Shown: piece by piece, positions 45,355 to 57,150 of the stretch
Numbering within the stretch: the first letter of the stretch is position 1
Layout: each line of letters starts with the position of its first letter
From: Phytophthora hibernalis
Taxonomy: Eukaryota > Oomycota > Peronosporomycetes > Peronosporales > Peronosporaceae
Assembly (NCBI GenBank): GCA_012656075.1
Contig: JAAKBF010000169.1
Coordinates: forward strand, 87,221 to 151,220
Direction of reading: 5' to 3'
DNA: 64,000 nt
The notes under the pieces: model-generated
Databases searched by the model: none
Told to the model about the DNA's origin: nothing
The model's input: only the letters and a program-made list of their open reading frames with translations
Position numbers and translations under genes: made by a program

Positions 45355-45776
45355 ATGGCCAGGACGGAGCCGCAACCGGACGGAGCAAAAAGCAGTTGGT
45401 CTGCTTCTGATGTGAAACTGGAGTTTGCCATAAGTTCCAGTGACAGTGGCGATCAAAAGGAGGAGGCTGAGGAGTTTCAACAACCAGAATCGACAGCAGC
45501 TCTTCCTCGTATCCAACTCAACCCGAAGACAAGGAAGGAGGGTGCCCCCGCAAGCTGAAAAAGGTGACGGCGGCTGGTGAACGTACGGAAAGAAAATGGT
45601 TCGATCCAGCTCAGAGAGGGAGAAAGCTAGCTGGAGAAGTTTCGTTGAGCGGGCTCTTGAACGCTCTGGATCGGGAGCAGCCTTTCTTAACAGACACGCA
45701 GCGTCGTCTGTCTGGAGGATCGTGAAGTACAAAGAAGCGGACAGAAAAAAACGAAGTTTCGTATGATGAAGAACCC
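45355..45776 (+). pseudogene. MULE 3 acidic linker remnant
   Basis: The frame 45355-45558 is Glu/Ser/Gln-rich; the frames after it (to about 45740) carry stops. By position it corresponds to the disordered linker between transposase and Ulp1 domain in MULE 1 and 2. Confidence 0.45.
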
Positions 45777-46082
45777 TGAAACGGGCCTCCGTATCATTAT
45801 GTCATATCTACATTTAGAGGTTATGTCCTCTCATTGGTCAAAAGGGACAGTGACCTGGCACTATCTGATTGGTCAGAAGTGCAATTACATATCTTAGTTT
45901 TAGCATATTAGAGAGGGACCCCCAGTTGGGTGGCCCACAATGGCCCTACTCCTAATAACAGAGTCATTTTAACCTTAAATCCCGCACGTCCTTCTCGGAC
46001 GTTCGTCTTAACCAAGCTTCCTCAAAGCACCTATAGTGCAAGCTATATGACGTGGCTCTAGCCACGTTACAAACCCTGTCAC
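45777..46082. mobile_element. LTR-like insertion in MULE 3
   Basis: About 306 bp from TGAAACGGGCC to CCTGTCAC, non-coding, separating MULE 3 linker from its C-terminal part. It contains two ATTGGTCA copies (about 45833 and 45879), a CGTCC/GGACG hairpin near 45990 and a perfect 8-bp hairpin ACGTGGCT-CT-AGCCACGT at 46050-46067. Called LTR-like from size, position and TG...CAC ends; no second copy seen. Confidence 0.4.
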
Positions 46083-46086
46083 GATA

Positions 46087-47130
46087 ATGGACCTGTTCTG
46101 CATTCTCCCACCCAAGCTACTGGCCGCCTGCGTCAAGATACTACCCGTAGCGAACACGGTTGCGAGCGCTATTGAGATTGATACGTCCCAAGAGTCTGGA
46201 AATGGTTCAAAACAGACGAAGGCGTCAGGCGTGAAGGAGACTGTGATTATAAAGGATGTGGGTAATTTCTCGCGCGAGCAAATCGAAACGTTCGCCAGAG
46301 TGCAGAACTTGAAGGACGTGATACAGCTGGGGCTGGTATGGACAAGTGGCTAACTTGTGAAGGTATGCCAGCACTTCCAGCTGAATACCATGACGTGGCG
46401 AACAATGTTGCAACTGAAGTGCTGGGAACTTACCCCTACAAGGTGATCGAAGGTCTCCCAAACATGCCGGACCTGGTGTACTCTGTACAGAGCTACACCA
46501 CGAACCTGGCTCACGGACGCGGCAATAAGGGCTCTGTGTTTGCTGTTACAAGATGAAGTTAACTCGTGCAGATTTGCTGGACCCCAAGCCGCGCAGAAAT
46601 TGAAGAAACAGACGAGGCAATCGGGTGGAGGGCTTCTTGACAATGCAATTCGCGATAGAGTTTTCCAGCAAGTAGCGGAGAGTGCCGGGGTCTGTGTTGA
46701 TCCCGTTGAAGCTCATTGATATTGTCTGGTGGTGAAAGTGAACGCGAGGCGCATTTTCAACTACGACCCGCTTAACCAAGGTCCCTACTTGAACGCGGCG
46801 AAAGCTATCGCCACCCAACTCAAGATTTCTGGACTCCAAGTGTACGATCTCGTTCAACAGAACAACCCCATCCAGTTTGACGCCTTCAGCTGCGGCGTGT
46901 ACGTCTGCTGGATGTTTATCCGACTCGTCGCTGGAGGACAACCCCAGGACATGAGCGCCAACGCTCTGCCAAGACGTCATTTCAAGTTGTTCTATTATTT
47001 GCTCACAGGAAGACTCATCGCGTGGACATGCAACAAGGTGACGAAGAAGAGAAGATGCCTTCGTCTCCAGTCATTGGTGAAGAAAAGGATGAAGAGGATG
47101 TCCCATCCACTCAATTCGCGAAGTAAGTAG
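46087..47130 (+). pseudogene. MULE 3 C-terminal region with Ulp1/C48-like domain
   Basis: The frame 46087-46353 includes FSREQIETFARVQNLKDV near 46266, matching the pre-Ulp1 segment of MULE 1. After frame breaks, the Ulp1 core appears: a His codon near 46715 is followed directly by TGA where Trp is expected, then YCLVVKVNARRIFNYDPLN (Asp near 46765) and NNPIQFDAFSCGVYVCWMF near 46860 (Gln and Cys present). The last frame runs to 47130. His, Asp, Gln and Cys are all recognisable, but the stop after His and upstream frameshifts disable it. Confidence 0.7.
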
Positions 47131-47230
47131 GCAAGGTTTTACTGTGGATAGCCGATAATGCGTACAATAATGCATTTCTCTTCTTTCTGAGGCCACCGGT
47201 GTGTATGGGTGAACTGTTGATACTGACGCT

Positions 47231-49250
47231 CTACCTACATGACCTCGCAGCGAATACCCCGCCCTTACTCACCGACACATTTCGACGATTACTTGGACCT
47301 TGGCCGGATGAAAGTTTTTGCGCTTTCCTCGGTTGATGAGAGTTGGATGTCAACACGATTGTCGGATCAGTTGCACGGGGGCTGGCTGCTTGGATGAGTT
47401 GCATCACGTACAAGAAAGAAGCAGCCGTTGGCCTCACCGTTTTGACAACCTCGAAACGAGACGTCCCGCCTCTGGAAGCATCGCTTTCAGCGAGGTTGCG
47501 ATATTTTTCATGCAACTCCGTGTCAATCCAGTACACAAGTAGCGCCATCTCACTCGAGTCGAGCTGAATTCGCTGAAATAGACAATCCATTAAACGATAG
47601 ATGGTGGTGACGAGATCAATGTCATCGACTGACCCGAAGGCGAGCTTTGCAGAGCGCCCAACGATCGACGTACATCATCAGATGTCAACGGACTTGCTGC
47701 TTCGGGGAGATCTACTAATGCCGAGAAATTCTGCATGTTCACCTTGGCGGTTTTGATCCAGGCACGTAGTTGACGCTCATTGACAGGCAGTAGATGCATA
47801 AAGGAAGGTCCGTAGTTGCCGAATTGGATATCATAGAGACGAGAGCAAATTCCAGGGTGCGGCAGGAACGGGACTACACCATGGGAAACCAGGTGCCGAA
47901 CAAATTGTTGGGGGCCTACCTTGCACGTTTGGGGCTGAGACCAAATCGTGTTCCAAAGAAGGAGAAAATTCATACTTCTGGGCTCGTTTTCTGTTTACTG
48001 TCGTAGCTCTTGCTGCCACATTAGCCTCTGCTGCTTGCAGACGCCCGTAAATTTGAACGTAATGAGCCTGTAGAACTGGTTCGCAGGCCAGAGCTTGCAC
48101 CGTGGCGATATGGATATTGAATCGGACTGGTCCCCGACCATTAAAAATATCCCTGTGGTTGGACACGTTCGTACATCGGTAGACGAATACGGCCCAAAAA
48201 CATTACTGATGTCGAGTGCACGGTACTCGTAATCGCTGAACCAGAAGTGTCTGGCCGTGTTGGTAGTGTCGACCGCCTGATGATTTGTGCTTCTGAAACA
48301 CATTTTTCGGGTACTGGATCTGCTTCCTGGCGTTCCATAAGAGGGGGAAATTCCTGTTCTGAGCGGGATCGAGTCACAACTTGAGGTCGCAAGTACCGTG
48401 GTAATTGGGGTTCGATGACGAAAACAGCGAGTCAGTCGATGATGCTGCCGTACGCGTGGACCTGTCGTCGCGTGTGGAGGCTGATGAATGCCGCTCTCGG
48501 CAAAAGAGGTCGCCTATGTATCTGCTGATCCCTCTCCAACACTATTCGACCCTTCGATAGCGTACACAAAATCGACCGCATGTTGTAATCGGAAGTCTTT
48601 GAGTTCCCCTAGAGTGGATCAATCCATCGGCATACCGTTGCCGGTGAGAGAGGTCCAATTTGGTCTCCAAGTCGGGCAAGTATGCAGCTGATATCCCGCG
48701 AAAGGGGTTCCACCGTGGACTACCCAAGGTTCGATCCAGAATGGTACTATGGAGTGTTTCGAGTTGTTTGAGGCTCCATTCTTGACCTTTTAGCTCCGAG
48801 CGAGAGAGAAGCAAACCACGATCGGGTCGACACCCACCGCTTTGTCAGACCGACAAGTCCATGAGGCACCATCTTGAGTGGCCGCATACAGCCTTCCCGC
48901 TTTGGCACTTGTCACTTGTCCATACCTCCACATGCCTTTAAAGCTGGAGGCAGCACCTCTGCGTAACCAGACACCCAAACGGTAACTTCGTGCCTCCTTT
49001 TCCGAAACAACCTTGGTCACCGATAAATCCACATGGAGTTCGGTCGCGTTAGGCCCCGTTCCTAACGAAGGCACAGGGGTCACGTGAACGCCAGCGCCAT
49101 CAATCCGAAGAACCTGGACGTAGGTCGGTTCCGCCCACTTCTGGTCTACGTCTTCCAGGAAAACGAGCAGAAAGGAGCCCACCTTGAGAGGGAAGTTGGT
49201 GCCATTGGAACAACGACGCGTCTGTTGGAGCGAGGCTTGAGCTGTACTTT
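47231..49250 (-). pseudogene. Gag-like ORF region of a DIRS-like element
   Basis: A series of overlapping minus-strand frames. 49182-48790 (130 codons): FKGMWRYGQVTSAKAGRL and VGVDPIVVCF. 48814-48542: WSLKQLETLHSTILDRT. 47973-47590: GICSRLYDIQFGNYGPSF. 47590-47231: MALLVYWIDTELHEKYRNL. These resemble, in order, the plus-strand proteins at 60657 (HYGQVVAVEKNRI and VSPVVALLL) and 61.7-62.4 kb (VCTRVYDFRFGSG, LVYWVNDVLEDFRG), which precede a DIRS-like RT. Several frameshifts; no RT is attached here. The gag role is inferred from position. Confidence 0.5.
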
Positions 49251-49924
49251 GCTTAAACTACTGACTGCGGGGAGAAAGCTGGAATGACGACTCGAGGCCG
49301 GTCGATCTCCTCGCCCAACCGTTGGTTTTCTACCTGTGTTGCTTTCAAATTTACGCTATCTCCTGCAGTCTGAAAACTTGTCTTCCGTTTCTGGCGTGCT
49401 CTGAAGACGTTGAGTTATGGCAGTTGGTCGTTTTGGAACCCCTAAAACTAAACGGTGGGAGCATCGATGAAGCCGCAGTGCGACAAGAAGAAACGGCGTG
49501 CTTGGTCTGCGGCTCACGCAGTGGTGTACATGGATTTGAATGTCCTGACATGAAGCAAGTTGACCACTGAAGAAGGGGGTAAGCTCCGCTCGGTGCTCCC
49601 GATGTGTGCTGGGTTGGCGGTGGCACGCTACCACCACTGGCTTGGTGTGGTGATGGAGGTATTTTGATCGCGACGGGAGATTGGCATGCTCACTGCACGC
49701 CGATAAAGAACGTTACATTGTATTCGATCTTGGTCCATGGCTGCGACGATGACCAATGGGGGCGCGCCAAGCTCGTCGATTTGGCTTTAAATTATTTTAA
49801 CGCGCTCTGATTTTCCTACCGGTACGAATGCGTATTTGAAGTGCTGCGATGGATTGTGCACTTCGATGCCGAACATTGAACCGTTTAAAGCTGAAGTGAC
49901 GTCAGCCATTGCCCGGTTTTCAAA
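49251..49924. other. Unassigned region between gag-like block and Helitron
   Basis: Short plus-strand frames (49322-49570 with CLVCGSRSGVHGFEC; 49604-49810) are not recognised. The 5' end of the Helitron may lie here, but no terminus was identified. Confidence 0.35.
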
Positions 49925-52900
49925 ATGCCGACAAAGCGGAGACGAGAACATGAAGCCAATGATTCGATACGAAACAGCGCAATGTACAGCGTTCTAGCAC
50001 GAGAACGTGATACGATTCGACGGTCTCGTCAGCGACTGCATCTGTCCGAAAATCAAAGTGATATACTGTTGATAGCACTGCCGTTCGTGAATGGTATAGT
50101 GGAACCAGAACAGAGCCTCCAAGTTTGAATTCGTTGTGGATGTAATCAGATCGTACCTCGACACCAGCTACGTTGCCGGATGTTGTGGCGGTCAGTGAAA
50201 CTATGAGTGATCGGCATAATTGGCTTAGCAGGCCTAGCAGGCGTAATGACAATGTCTCGGTATCGAAATAATCCTGCGATGATGGAGTCATTGATTCGTG
50301 CCTTCCTCACGTTTACAGTGATTCCGATTTGGAAGCAATCGACAAAACTGTGAATTCATAGTGCCAAGTCCAGAACGACTAAATATCATTAAATCGGAAG
50401 CAGTAAAAAGCAATGGTCTCAGCATCGGAGGAGGTGCAGGCCTGTTCTATTTGTGAGCTTAGCTATGGACAAACCGAGATAATCCGGATGGAATTGACGG
50501 AAGAATTTGTTAAGGTTTGTTTGCTTTTCCCATTGAAGTATAACTTTTTGGGTATAAAATTTGCTTACAGACCCTTGTTTACTATTCGTTTCCATGTTGT
50601 AGCGTATGAAGGTTTGTTTGACGACACCAAAGAACGTCCCAGACGTAATTATTGGCCAGTACAGCGCTTCAGACGTCGATGAGCGATTGAAGGGGTTGTT
50701 GCTCTACCCCCGGGTAAGATTATAACAAATAAAAATTAGTGAATAAGCAGCTCACTCTTTGCTGTGTGATAGCGATTTATAAGTCTGGCGGCGGCGTATG
50801 CGGTCAAGTTTGCCCCTTTGCGGGAGGGTCGTCGCCTAGCTTACCTGTGAACGGAATTTCCAACAGGAACTATATTGGCCATTTGCCTAGTCGATTCAAG
50901 GCTCTTACACGAACAGATGAGCAAGCGGTAGCGCTGGTTTTGCCGTGCGTATCAATGTCTGTCGTGACAGGATGGCCATGCCGCACGATCAAATCACATC
51001 ATTACGTTGTCCGAAACGCTGAAGGTCCCGTGGTGGAATTGTTGCCAAGAGATTTGAGTTGCCGCGTGCGCGTAACGATGGTTGGCCTAATGACTAGGTA
51101 ATTGCGTGCAAAAACACTATCGGCTTAATTTACCGCTTTGCCGCAGATATCTCCAGTTTCTGCATCTTCACAACCGATGAATACAAAAAGCACCCATGCG
51201 CATTGGCACTAGCTGTCTCCAGGGTACGCATGCGTGGTGCAACAAGAATTTCTGTCATTAATACGCGAAGATCGGGTGTTTCGGATGCAGTTGATCCGCG
51301 TGAAGAAGGTCATATTCGCCGTAAAGCTGATAATTTTGCGTCTTCGAGTGTTATTGTTGATCGTACGTCAGCACAGGGTGAATCCAGCGAGTCCTCCTCT
51401 TCGTACAAAATCTTTGAGATCAGAGCACCTACTCGACGTTTAGATCAACGTTAGAAGAAGGCATTCATCCTGCCATAGAGGAAACAAGGATTGGGGCTTC
51501 TAGTGTTTTAATGTCGCCAACTCCTGCTGAATCCATCGACGTTGACGTGTGGCAGTCAAATGTATACATGGCTTTGACGAAGTGGGCAATCTGTCCGCGA
51601 ATGTTCCCTACCCTTTTCCCAGCCGGGTATGGAGGTCCAACAGAATCACGAGAAAAGTATATGTCGGTAAGACACTGGATTCTACGGTGTTTCCAAATCC
51701 ACGGTCATCGATTTGAGAATCACTACGCTTTCAGGCTTCTAGCGTTCGACTATCTTGCAACTGAGAATGCAAGGCGAACGCTTTACATTAGGCTGGATGT
51801 CAAACGGCAAGCATTGAAAGCAGCCGAAGTCAAACGAAGTACAGTCATTAAAGCGATCAAGTACTTCAAGTACCTGTCGGAATGTCAATCGAAAGGGGCT
51901 TCGAGTGCCGGAATCTGCTTTCAATGGATCTAACATTAGTCGTATGCATGCTCGTCATGATCTTTTCGGAATGCTGAAGCGGTTTCGACCCTCCAAAACA
52001 AATTTACTGTATCACCCGACTCCGCTGGAGTTAAAGCAGGCGAGGTTTCGAAAAGAGCAATCGACGAGGCCAATACCGTGCTCATGCCGAATCGTGCTGA
52101 ACGAAAGCAAATCGCTCCATCATATCCTGTGGAGTGTGCGCGATATTTCGTAACGGTAATTAAAACCGTTATCGAACTTCTTCTTGGATGGGATCAGGAG
52201 GCCAATGCTCCGAAAAGGGAGGTGATATCGTTGGAGTAGTACGAGCATTTGGGGCTTCTACAGAATCACAAATAGCTGGTGATCTCCATGCCTATTTTGC
52301 TGTATGGCTACACGGTTTTCCTACGACCTCTGTGGAATTATGGAACGCTATAGATAACGACGCATCATTTCAAGCTCGATTCCTTCAGCTTGCCGCCGTG
52401 CTTAGTTAATGAGGGGGAATGTGTACATTGCCACAGCAATGCCACACTTACGGCGGTAACTCCTGGCGTCGATGCATATCGCCGCCCTGCCCCCGGCACC
52501 GCACCTCCGACAACAGCGACTTGCGCATCTTGTGGTGCAAACTTTAAAGATAAAGACATCATTGATGCATCTCTGATTGCCGGAGCAGGCGATCAATGTG
52601 ATTTAACGAATTTGCAGTGGAAAGACTTTGAAAAATGCCGGCCTCCGCATCACTGCCAGTGCTTCGTAAAATACTATGGAATCGGAGGGTGGTCCATAGC
52701 CCACCCTCAATTATTGCATCTGAAAACGAAGATTGAAACATCAATTATTGCTCAGGAAATCAATTATGCGCCCCATATTATGGCAATATATTTTGAGTAC
52801 CATATATTTTTAGGAAGCACTGATTCACTGCTCGGAATCGGACGGCGCCGTTGTAATGTCGTTACTTGTTCGCGAACTTCAAGTCCATTACTGGAACCGC

Positions 52901-53930
52901 TGCAAGTCCTGTTTCAAGGTATGTGCATTGCTACGATTTTCGGATGATCAACGGAGCTACGGGTTGACTTTATATCACGTTTGTGCTTATGATATTAACG
53001 CAGAAAACTGTTCTTAAGGGAGTGTTTGCCGATTTCTGAAACCAGAAGCTGTTCATATCGACCATACTAGTATTGATAATCACCAATGTCTTCGTATTCA
53101 TCGACGTATGGGTGCGAGTATACAAATGCATACAACCCCGGGTGATGACCGCAATGAAGTGCAACCATGATGCTTAGTTTGTGCTGAGTAATGGATCCAA
53201 AGATACTGCTGCTTACGTTGCGAAGTATTGTTTCAAGTGTCAAAATCCTGTTGAAAACCAAATTGCGTTGTCGTTGGCAGCATTCGCGAAGGCCGCATCA
53301 AAGACAAGCTCTTTTACCACCAGATACATCAGCTATTGAGCGAGGCTTATAAGATGCTTGGATCTATGTTATACACAGTTACCAACGGGCAAGAAGTGGT
53401 GGCGCCTATGGCAGCGCTATACATACTCCACAAGACGCTGTTTTGGTTTTCATACGATTTTATTCGTGTGGATCTGTGGAAAATGCTGGAGAAAAGAGAA
53501 ACTCAGTTGAGATCAGCGTATCGCAGCAGGAATGTGAAGATTCGCAATCAAGACATAGCAGTATTTGTTCTGACAGCCTGCATGAAAAGTACTGGAAGCG
53601 GAACGTGAGACTAGAGTTGACAGCGTTTATTGATATTTTAGAGCGATTCGAATTCACCAAGAAGAGGTCGGCTGGTGCATGCGGTAGTGGGCGGTTTCCT
53701 CCGGATGAAACCTCGGTTATTCGATTAAAGTCATGGAAGGTGCTAGTGGTAAGCGGTACACCAATACCAGATATTACGAGCCACCTGGATCCTGAACGAC
53801 TCAACTTCTACTATCTATCGATTTTGACACTATTTAAACCTCATCGACAATTTACACTTCTAGCTGGAAATCAATCGCCACTCGACGGATACCGTGAATT
53901 AAGACAGCATCCGACAAGACTAGCGTCTGC
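49925..53930 (+). pseudogene. Helitron Rep (HUH endonuclease) region
   Basis: Rolling-circle transposase remnant. A basic start (MPTKRRREHEAND, RERDTIRRSRQRL) is followed by a DUF6570-like block (50850-51100: NYIGHLPSRFKALTRTDEQA, VVELLPRDLSCRV) and the Helitron_like_N block (51600-51770: MFPTLFPAGYGGPTESREKY, FRLLAFDYLATENA). The HUH site near 52270-52320 reads GDLHAYFAVWLHG: His 52287-52289, Ala, then Tyr 52293-52295 where the second His belongs, so metal binding is lost. AAYVAKYCFKCQNPVENQIA near 53215 and GQEVVAPMAALYIL near 53385 follow. Many stops and frameshifts and a MITE insertion. Confidence 0.85.
52657..52822. mobile_element. 166-bp hAT-like MITE inside the Helitron
   Basis: Terminal inverted repeats CAGTGCTTCGTAAAA (left) and, reverse-complemented, CAGTGCTTCCTAAAA (right). 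Flanks ATCACTGC (52649-52656) and ATTCACTGC (52823-52831) look like an 8-bp target duplication with one inserted T. Removing the element plus one flank copy restores the Helitron frame (PPHHC joined to SESDGAVVM). An internal hairpin GAGGGTGG/CCACCCTC lies near 52684-52708. CAGNG ends and an 8-bp duplication suit hAT. Confidence 0.75.
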
Positions 53931-53933
53931 AAC

Positions 53934-55840
53934 ATGCAACGTTTCGAGGCGCAGTTACAGGACTTTTATCGCGGTGAAAAATCTGATGATCGGGGAGGAG
54001 TATCTGCCGAATCTGAATTACTCAATACAAGGCCTCCTGCAACTACGTCCTCGATACCAACTGCTGTGGACAATGGTCGCCAATATTCTGGCACTCTAGA
54101 TGAAAGCATTCCTGACGATCTTATCGACACGAATGCAATAGTAACACCAGATTACTCCACTCAGAAGCTATCGGACGATGCAAAAGCGACTGTTCGAAAT
54201 GTATTCAATGCAATTGAGTCGACAGGCCAGTCTTATTTTTGTCTTTCTAGTGCTATCTCGATTGAACCAGAATTTGATATTGCGTCGTACGCTTCCAGGC
54301 TGGTGACGACAAATAGCATGGATAACGACGAGTGTCTCGGTACGCACAATTTGGTTGCGCAGTTTCAAGAGGCTCCAACGCGATTAGAAAAACTACGTGA
54401 CTGTTTCGGACCAGTACCGTATCCTGTTCCTGACGGGCGGCCTCGCTGGTTACCAACAACATTGCCTGCGTTTCCAGAAATTGCGATGGAATCAGAAGCA
54501 TTTCAGCTTAATTTTTGGCAGCATGTTGTGTTTGAGGTTGCTGCATCTATTATACGCGTATTTAAAATATATATCTGAAGCACTGTCGGAGCCATTACTG
54601 CCGACGCAGACGCAAGTGAGGCTCTACGATATCAAAGATCAATTGATTGGTTACTTAGGAGGAGAAGCGGGGACTGGAAAATCAACTGTTGTTGATGCAC
54701 TGCTCATGTTTGCAAGAAAGTGGGGGCGAACGGGAAGTGAAGAAACATTGGCTTTCACATGGGTAGCGGCTATCAACACTAAAGGCCGAACGATGCACAG
54801 TGCTCGAAATTAAAATGAACGTTGCAGAACCCAATGGATCCCCAACGATTGAGATGCAATCTCGATTCAGGCGTGTGGTGCTAGTTGTTTTGATGAAATT
54901 TCGATAATCGATCAAGGTTTACTCGGGGAACGGACGCCGTATCGCGCTCGATGTCAACGACACCAAAAATCATGGGTGGTAAGCACACAATCCTGATTGG
55001 AAACCTCTTGCAGCTACCACCCGTCACAGGCTCACCTTGAACGATTCCTAGCTAGTGTGTAGATACTACCTTAGTATCTTGCCTAACAAGTTGTACCACT
55101 CTTTGCGTAGGATTCGTACCCCCTCCAGCTCACGCAAGTCGGCAAAGGCAGACTGGTTACGCACTCCAGCGCAGCAACCAACTTCGTCGTATTTCTCACA
55201 AAAATGCGAGCCAGATTTGATTCTACCTACACAAAGATACTCGACGCCTTGCGATGGGGACGTCTTTCGGGTACTCAGCTGAAGTTGTTAAACAATAGAG
55301 TTCCAGACGGCAGATTCACGGGAAGAACCAGCAACGGAACAACGCGAATTTAAATATCGACCGGTTGATGTTTGCACCAACAAGCTGCGTTGTGCAATCA
55401 CCAACGACATGATTTTCCGGATTGCGGACACACGGCAATGTGCCGTATATGAATGTATCGCGGTTCCATCAACACGGTCAAAAAGCTGATTTGTGAACAC
55501 CTCGCAAACATAAATGAAAACCTTACAGACCGGATCCCGATGAAGCTGTTTTTTAGGTCGGAATGCCTGTCATGGTAATGCATAAGCATTGATCGATGCA
55601 GGTGTGATTGCGAACGGAGTGATAGGAACACTGGTAGGCACACACCCGCCCCTTGATGAGCTACCTGAAATTGTCTATGTGGCGTCTGGTGTTTTTATCC
55701 ACAAGCTATTACGGTTGCCAACCTTGATGCTCATCCGGCTGCATGGGGTGCAGTCAATACTAGTAGAGGCTTCCCGGAAGGTGTCATCGGTCTTCCCCAC
55801 GCCACGGAAGCGTACGGCTCGCTAATATTCCGAATCTGTC
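53934..55840 (+). pseudogene. Helitron Pif1-like helicase region
   Basis: C-terminal SF1 DNA helicase of the Helitron protein. The 214-codon frame 53934-54578 is the Rep-helicase linker. After a frameshift near 54540 come EPLLPTQTQVRLYDIKDQL and the Walker A loop GEAGTGKSTVVDAL near 54661-54702. A stop follows MHSARN at 54813. Walker B CFDEISIID is near 54888-54914 and LLQLPPVTG near 55005. The C-terminal part is fragmented, ending with WGAVNTSRGFPEGVIGLPHA near 55745-55810. Confidence 0.82.
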
Positions 55841-55903
55841 CCAATCCACCGTCAGAGTGACACAATTTGCACTTGAGCTAAATGCGGCAGATTCACAGCG
55901 ATT

Positions 55904-57150
55904 GTGATCGCAAAGATATCACGCACCCACTGTGACCTTTCACTTCAATCCAGAGACGGAAATGACGCGCGGAAAAAGAGAGATGTCGAGGATTCATCTA
56001 CCGTGGAGCAGGTACTCCAATCTAAGCGGACGAAGACAAGCACAAAGCGCACGTACCTGTCCAAAGTCAACACCATGACAGCATGGTTGGCTTCTCAATA
56101 CCACGACATTGTAGACGCTGTCACCAAACAGATACGCATTCCGCTCACGAAAGATGCAATTCTGGCATTTTTGACCATATCTGCTGCCCTGCTCACGTGT
56201 GCGATCGTGATAATTTGAACTCGAAGGACATGATAAATGGCCCACTTTCTGAATCGTGTATTTGGGGCTACGTAGCGCTCTCGTTGATGTTTATCGCTCG
56301 AACCTGAGTGAACTGGATCCTGCTCTTGACACAGAATTACGCCGAGTGCTAGAGGGCTACGAAGAGGTCGTCAATGACCTAAAAACGCGGTTTAGTGAAG
56401 ATCAATGAGGAAAAGCTCCAACTGAAAGCTAGCGGGTATGAGCTTCTTGCATTGAAGCTTATGGCACTTGAGCCCGTCAAGAAAGGTCAGGCCTGGTCTA
56501 CGGTGTTGTTTGGGTGGAGCTTTTCGTTTGATGTAGAACCTGATGAGCAGAGCAGACTCTGTCGATACAATCATGTTGCAGCACATTGAGTGGTCTGAGG
56601 ACTGTCTTGTCGTGGAGGACACGGACTTAGGGAGATCAATCTGCAGCAAAAACAATTGGTAAACATGTGTACGCAAACCCGTAGGAGCCGTCGCAATGCC
56701 ATGTACTTGCTCTCGCTGTGCACCTTTTTCCTGTCCTGAACGTGGCAGTGGTGGAAAGCAGCAGCTATTCATCGGAAGCGATAACAAAGATCCATTTGGA
56801 CGTCTATTACGTCGTGTTATCAAGTCTTTCAGTGAGGAGGAGTTGTGCATATTGAGCTGTATCCGGAAGACATCGGCACACACAGTCTGTGCAAAGGCAG
56901 CAGCTCGTATGTGCTAGGTCAAGTAAACGGGCCGACCCTGTACCAGTTTACTTGCGCATGGGTCAGTGCCTTGGAAGACTAAAAGACAAGTCCATCCACT
57001 TCGGAGAGGATCTGACCAACTCTGCGGTAGAATGATAGCTGGGTTGCCGTTTGATTCGGAGCGATTTGGGGTGCTACCTTCACATTTCCCGCCGGCGTTA
57101 ACGGGTAAAATGTCAACTGGATACTGGAATGAAATTGTAAGTGGCTATTT
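55904..57150 (+). pseudogene. Crypton tyrosine recombinase, catalytic residues lost
   Basis: Cryptons are DNA transposons moved by a tyrosine recombinase. An N-terminal SAM-like segment (KRTYLSKVNTMTAWLASQYH near 56049) is followed by KINEEKLQLKASGYELLALK near 56397 and WSTVLFGWSFSFD near 56494. The His-x-x-Arg box near 56875-56920 reads THSLCKGSSSYVLG, so the catalytic Arg is Cys. The nucleophile region near 56980-57010 reads KDKSIHFGEDLTN, Ser where the family has Tyr. AGLPFDSERFGVLPSHFPP near 57040 follows. Several frameshifts and stops. Confidence 0.75.
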
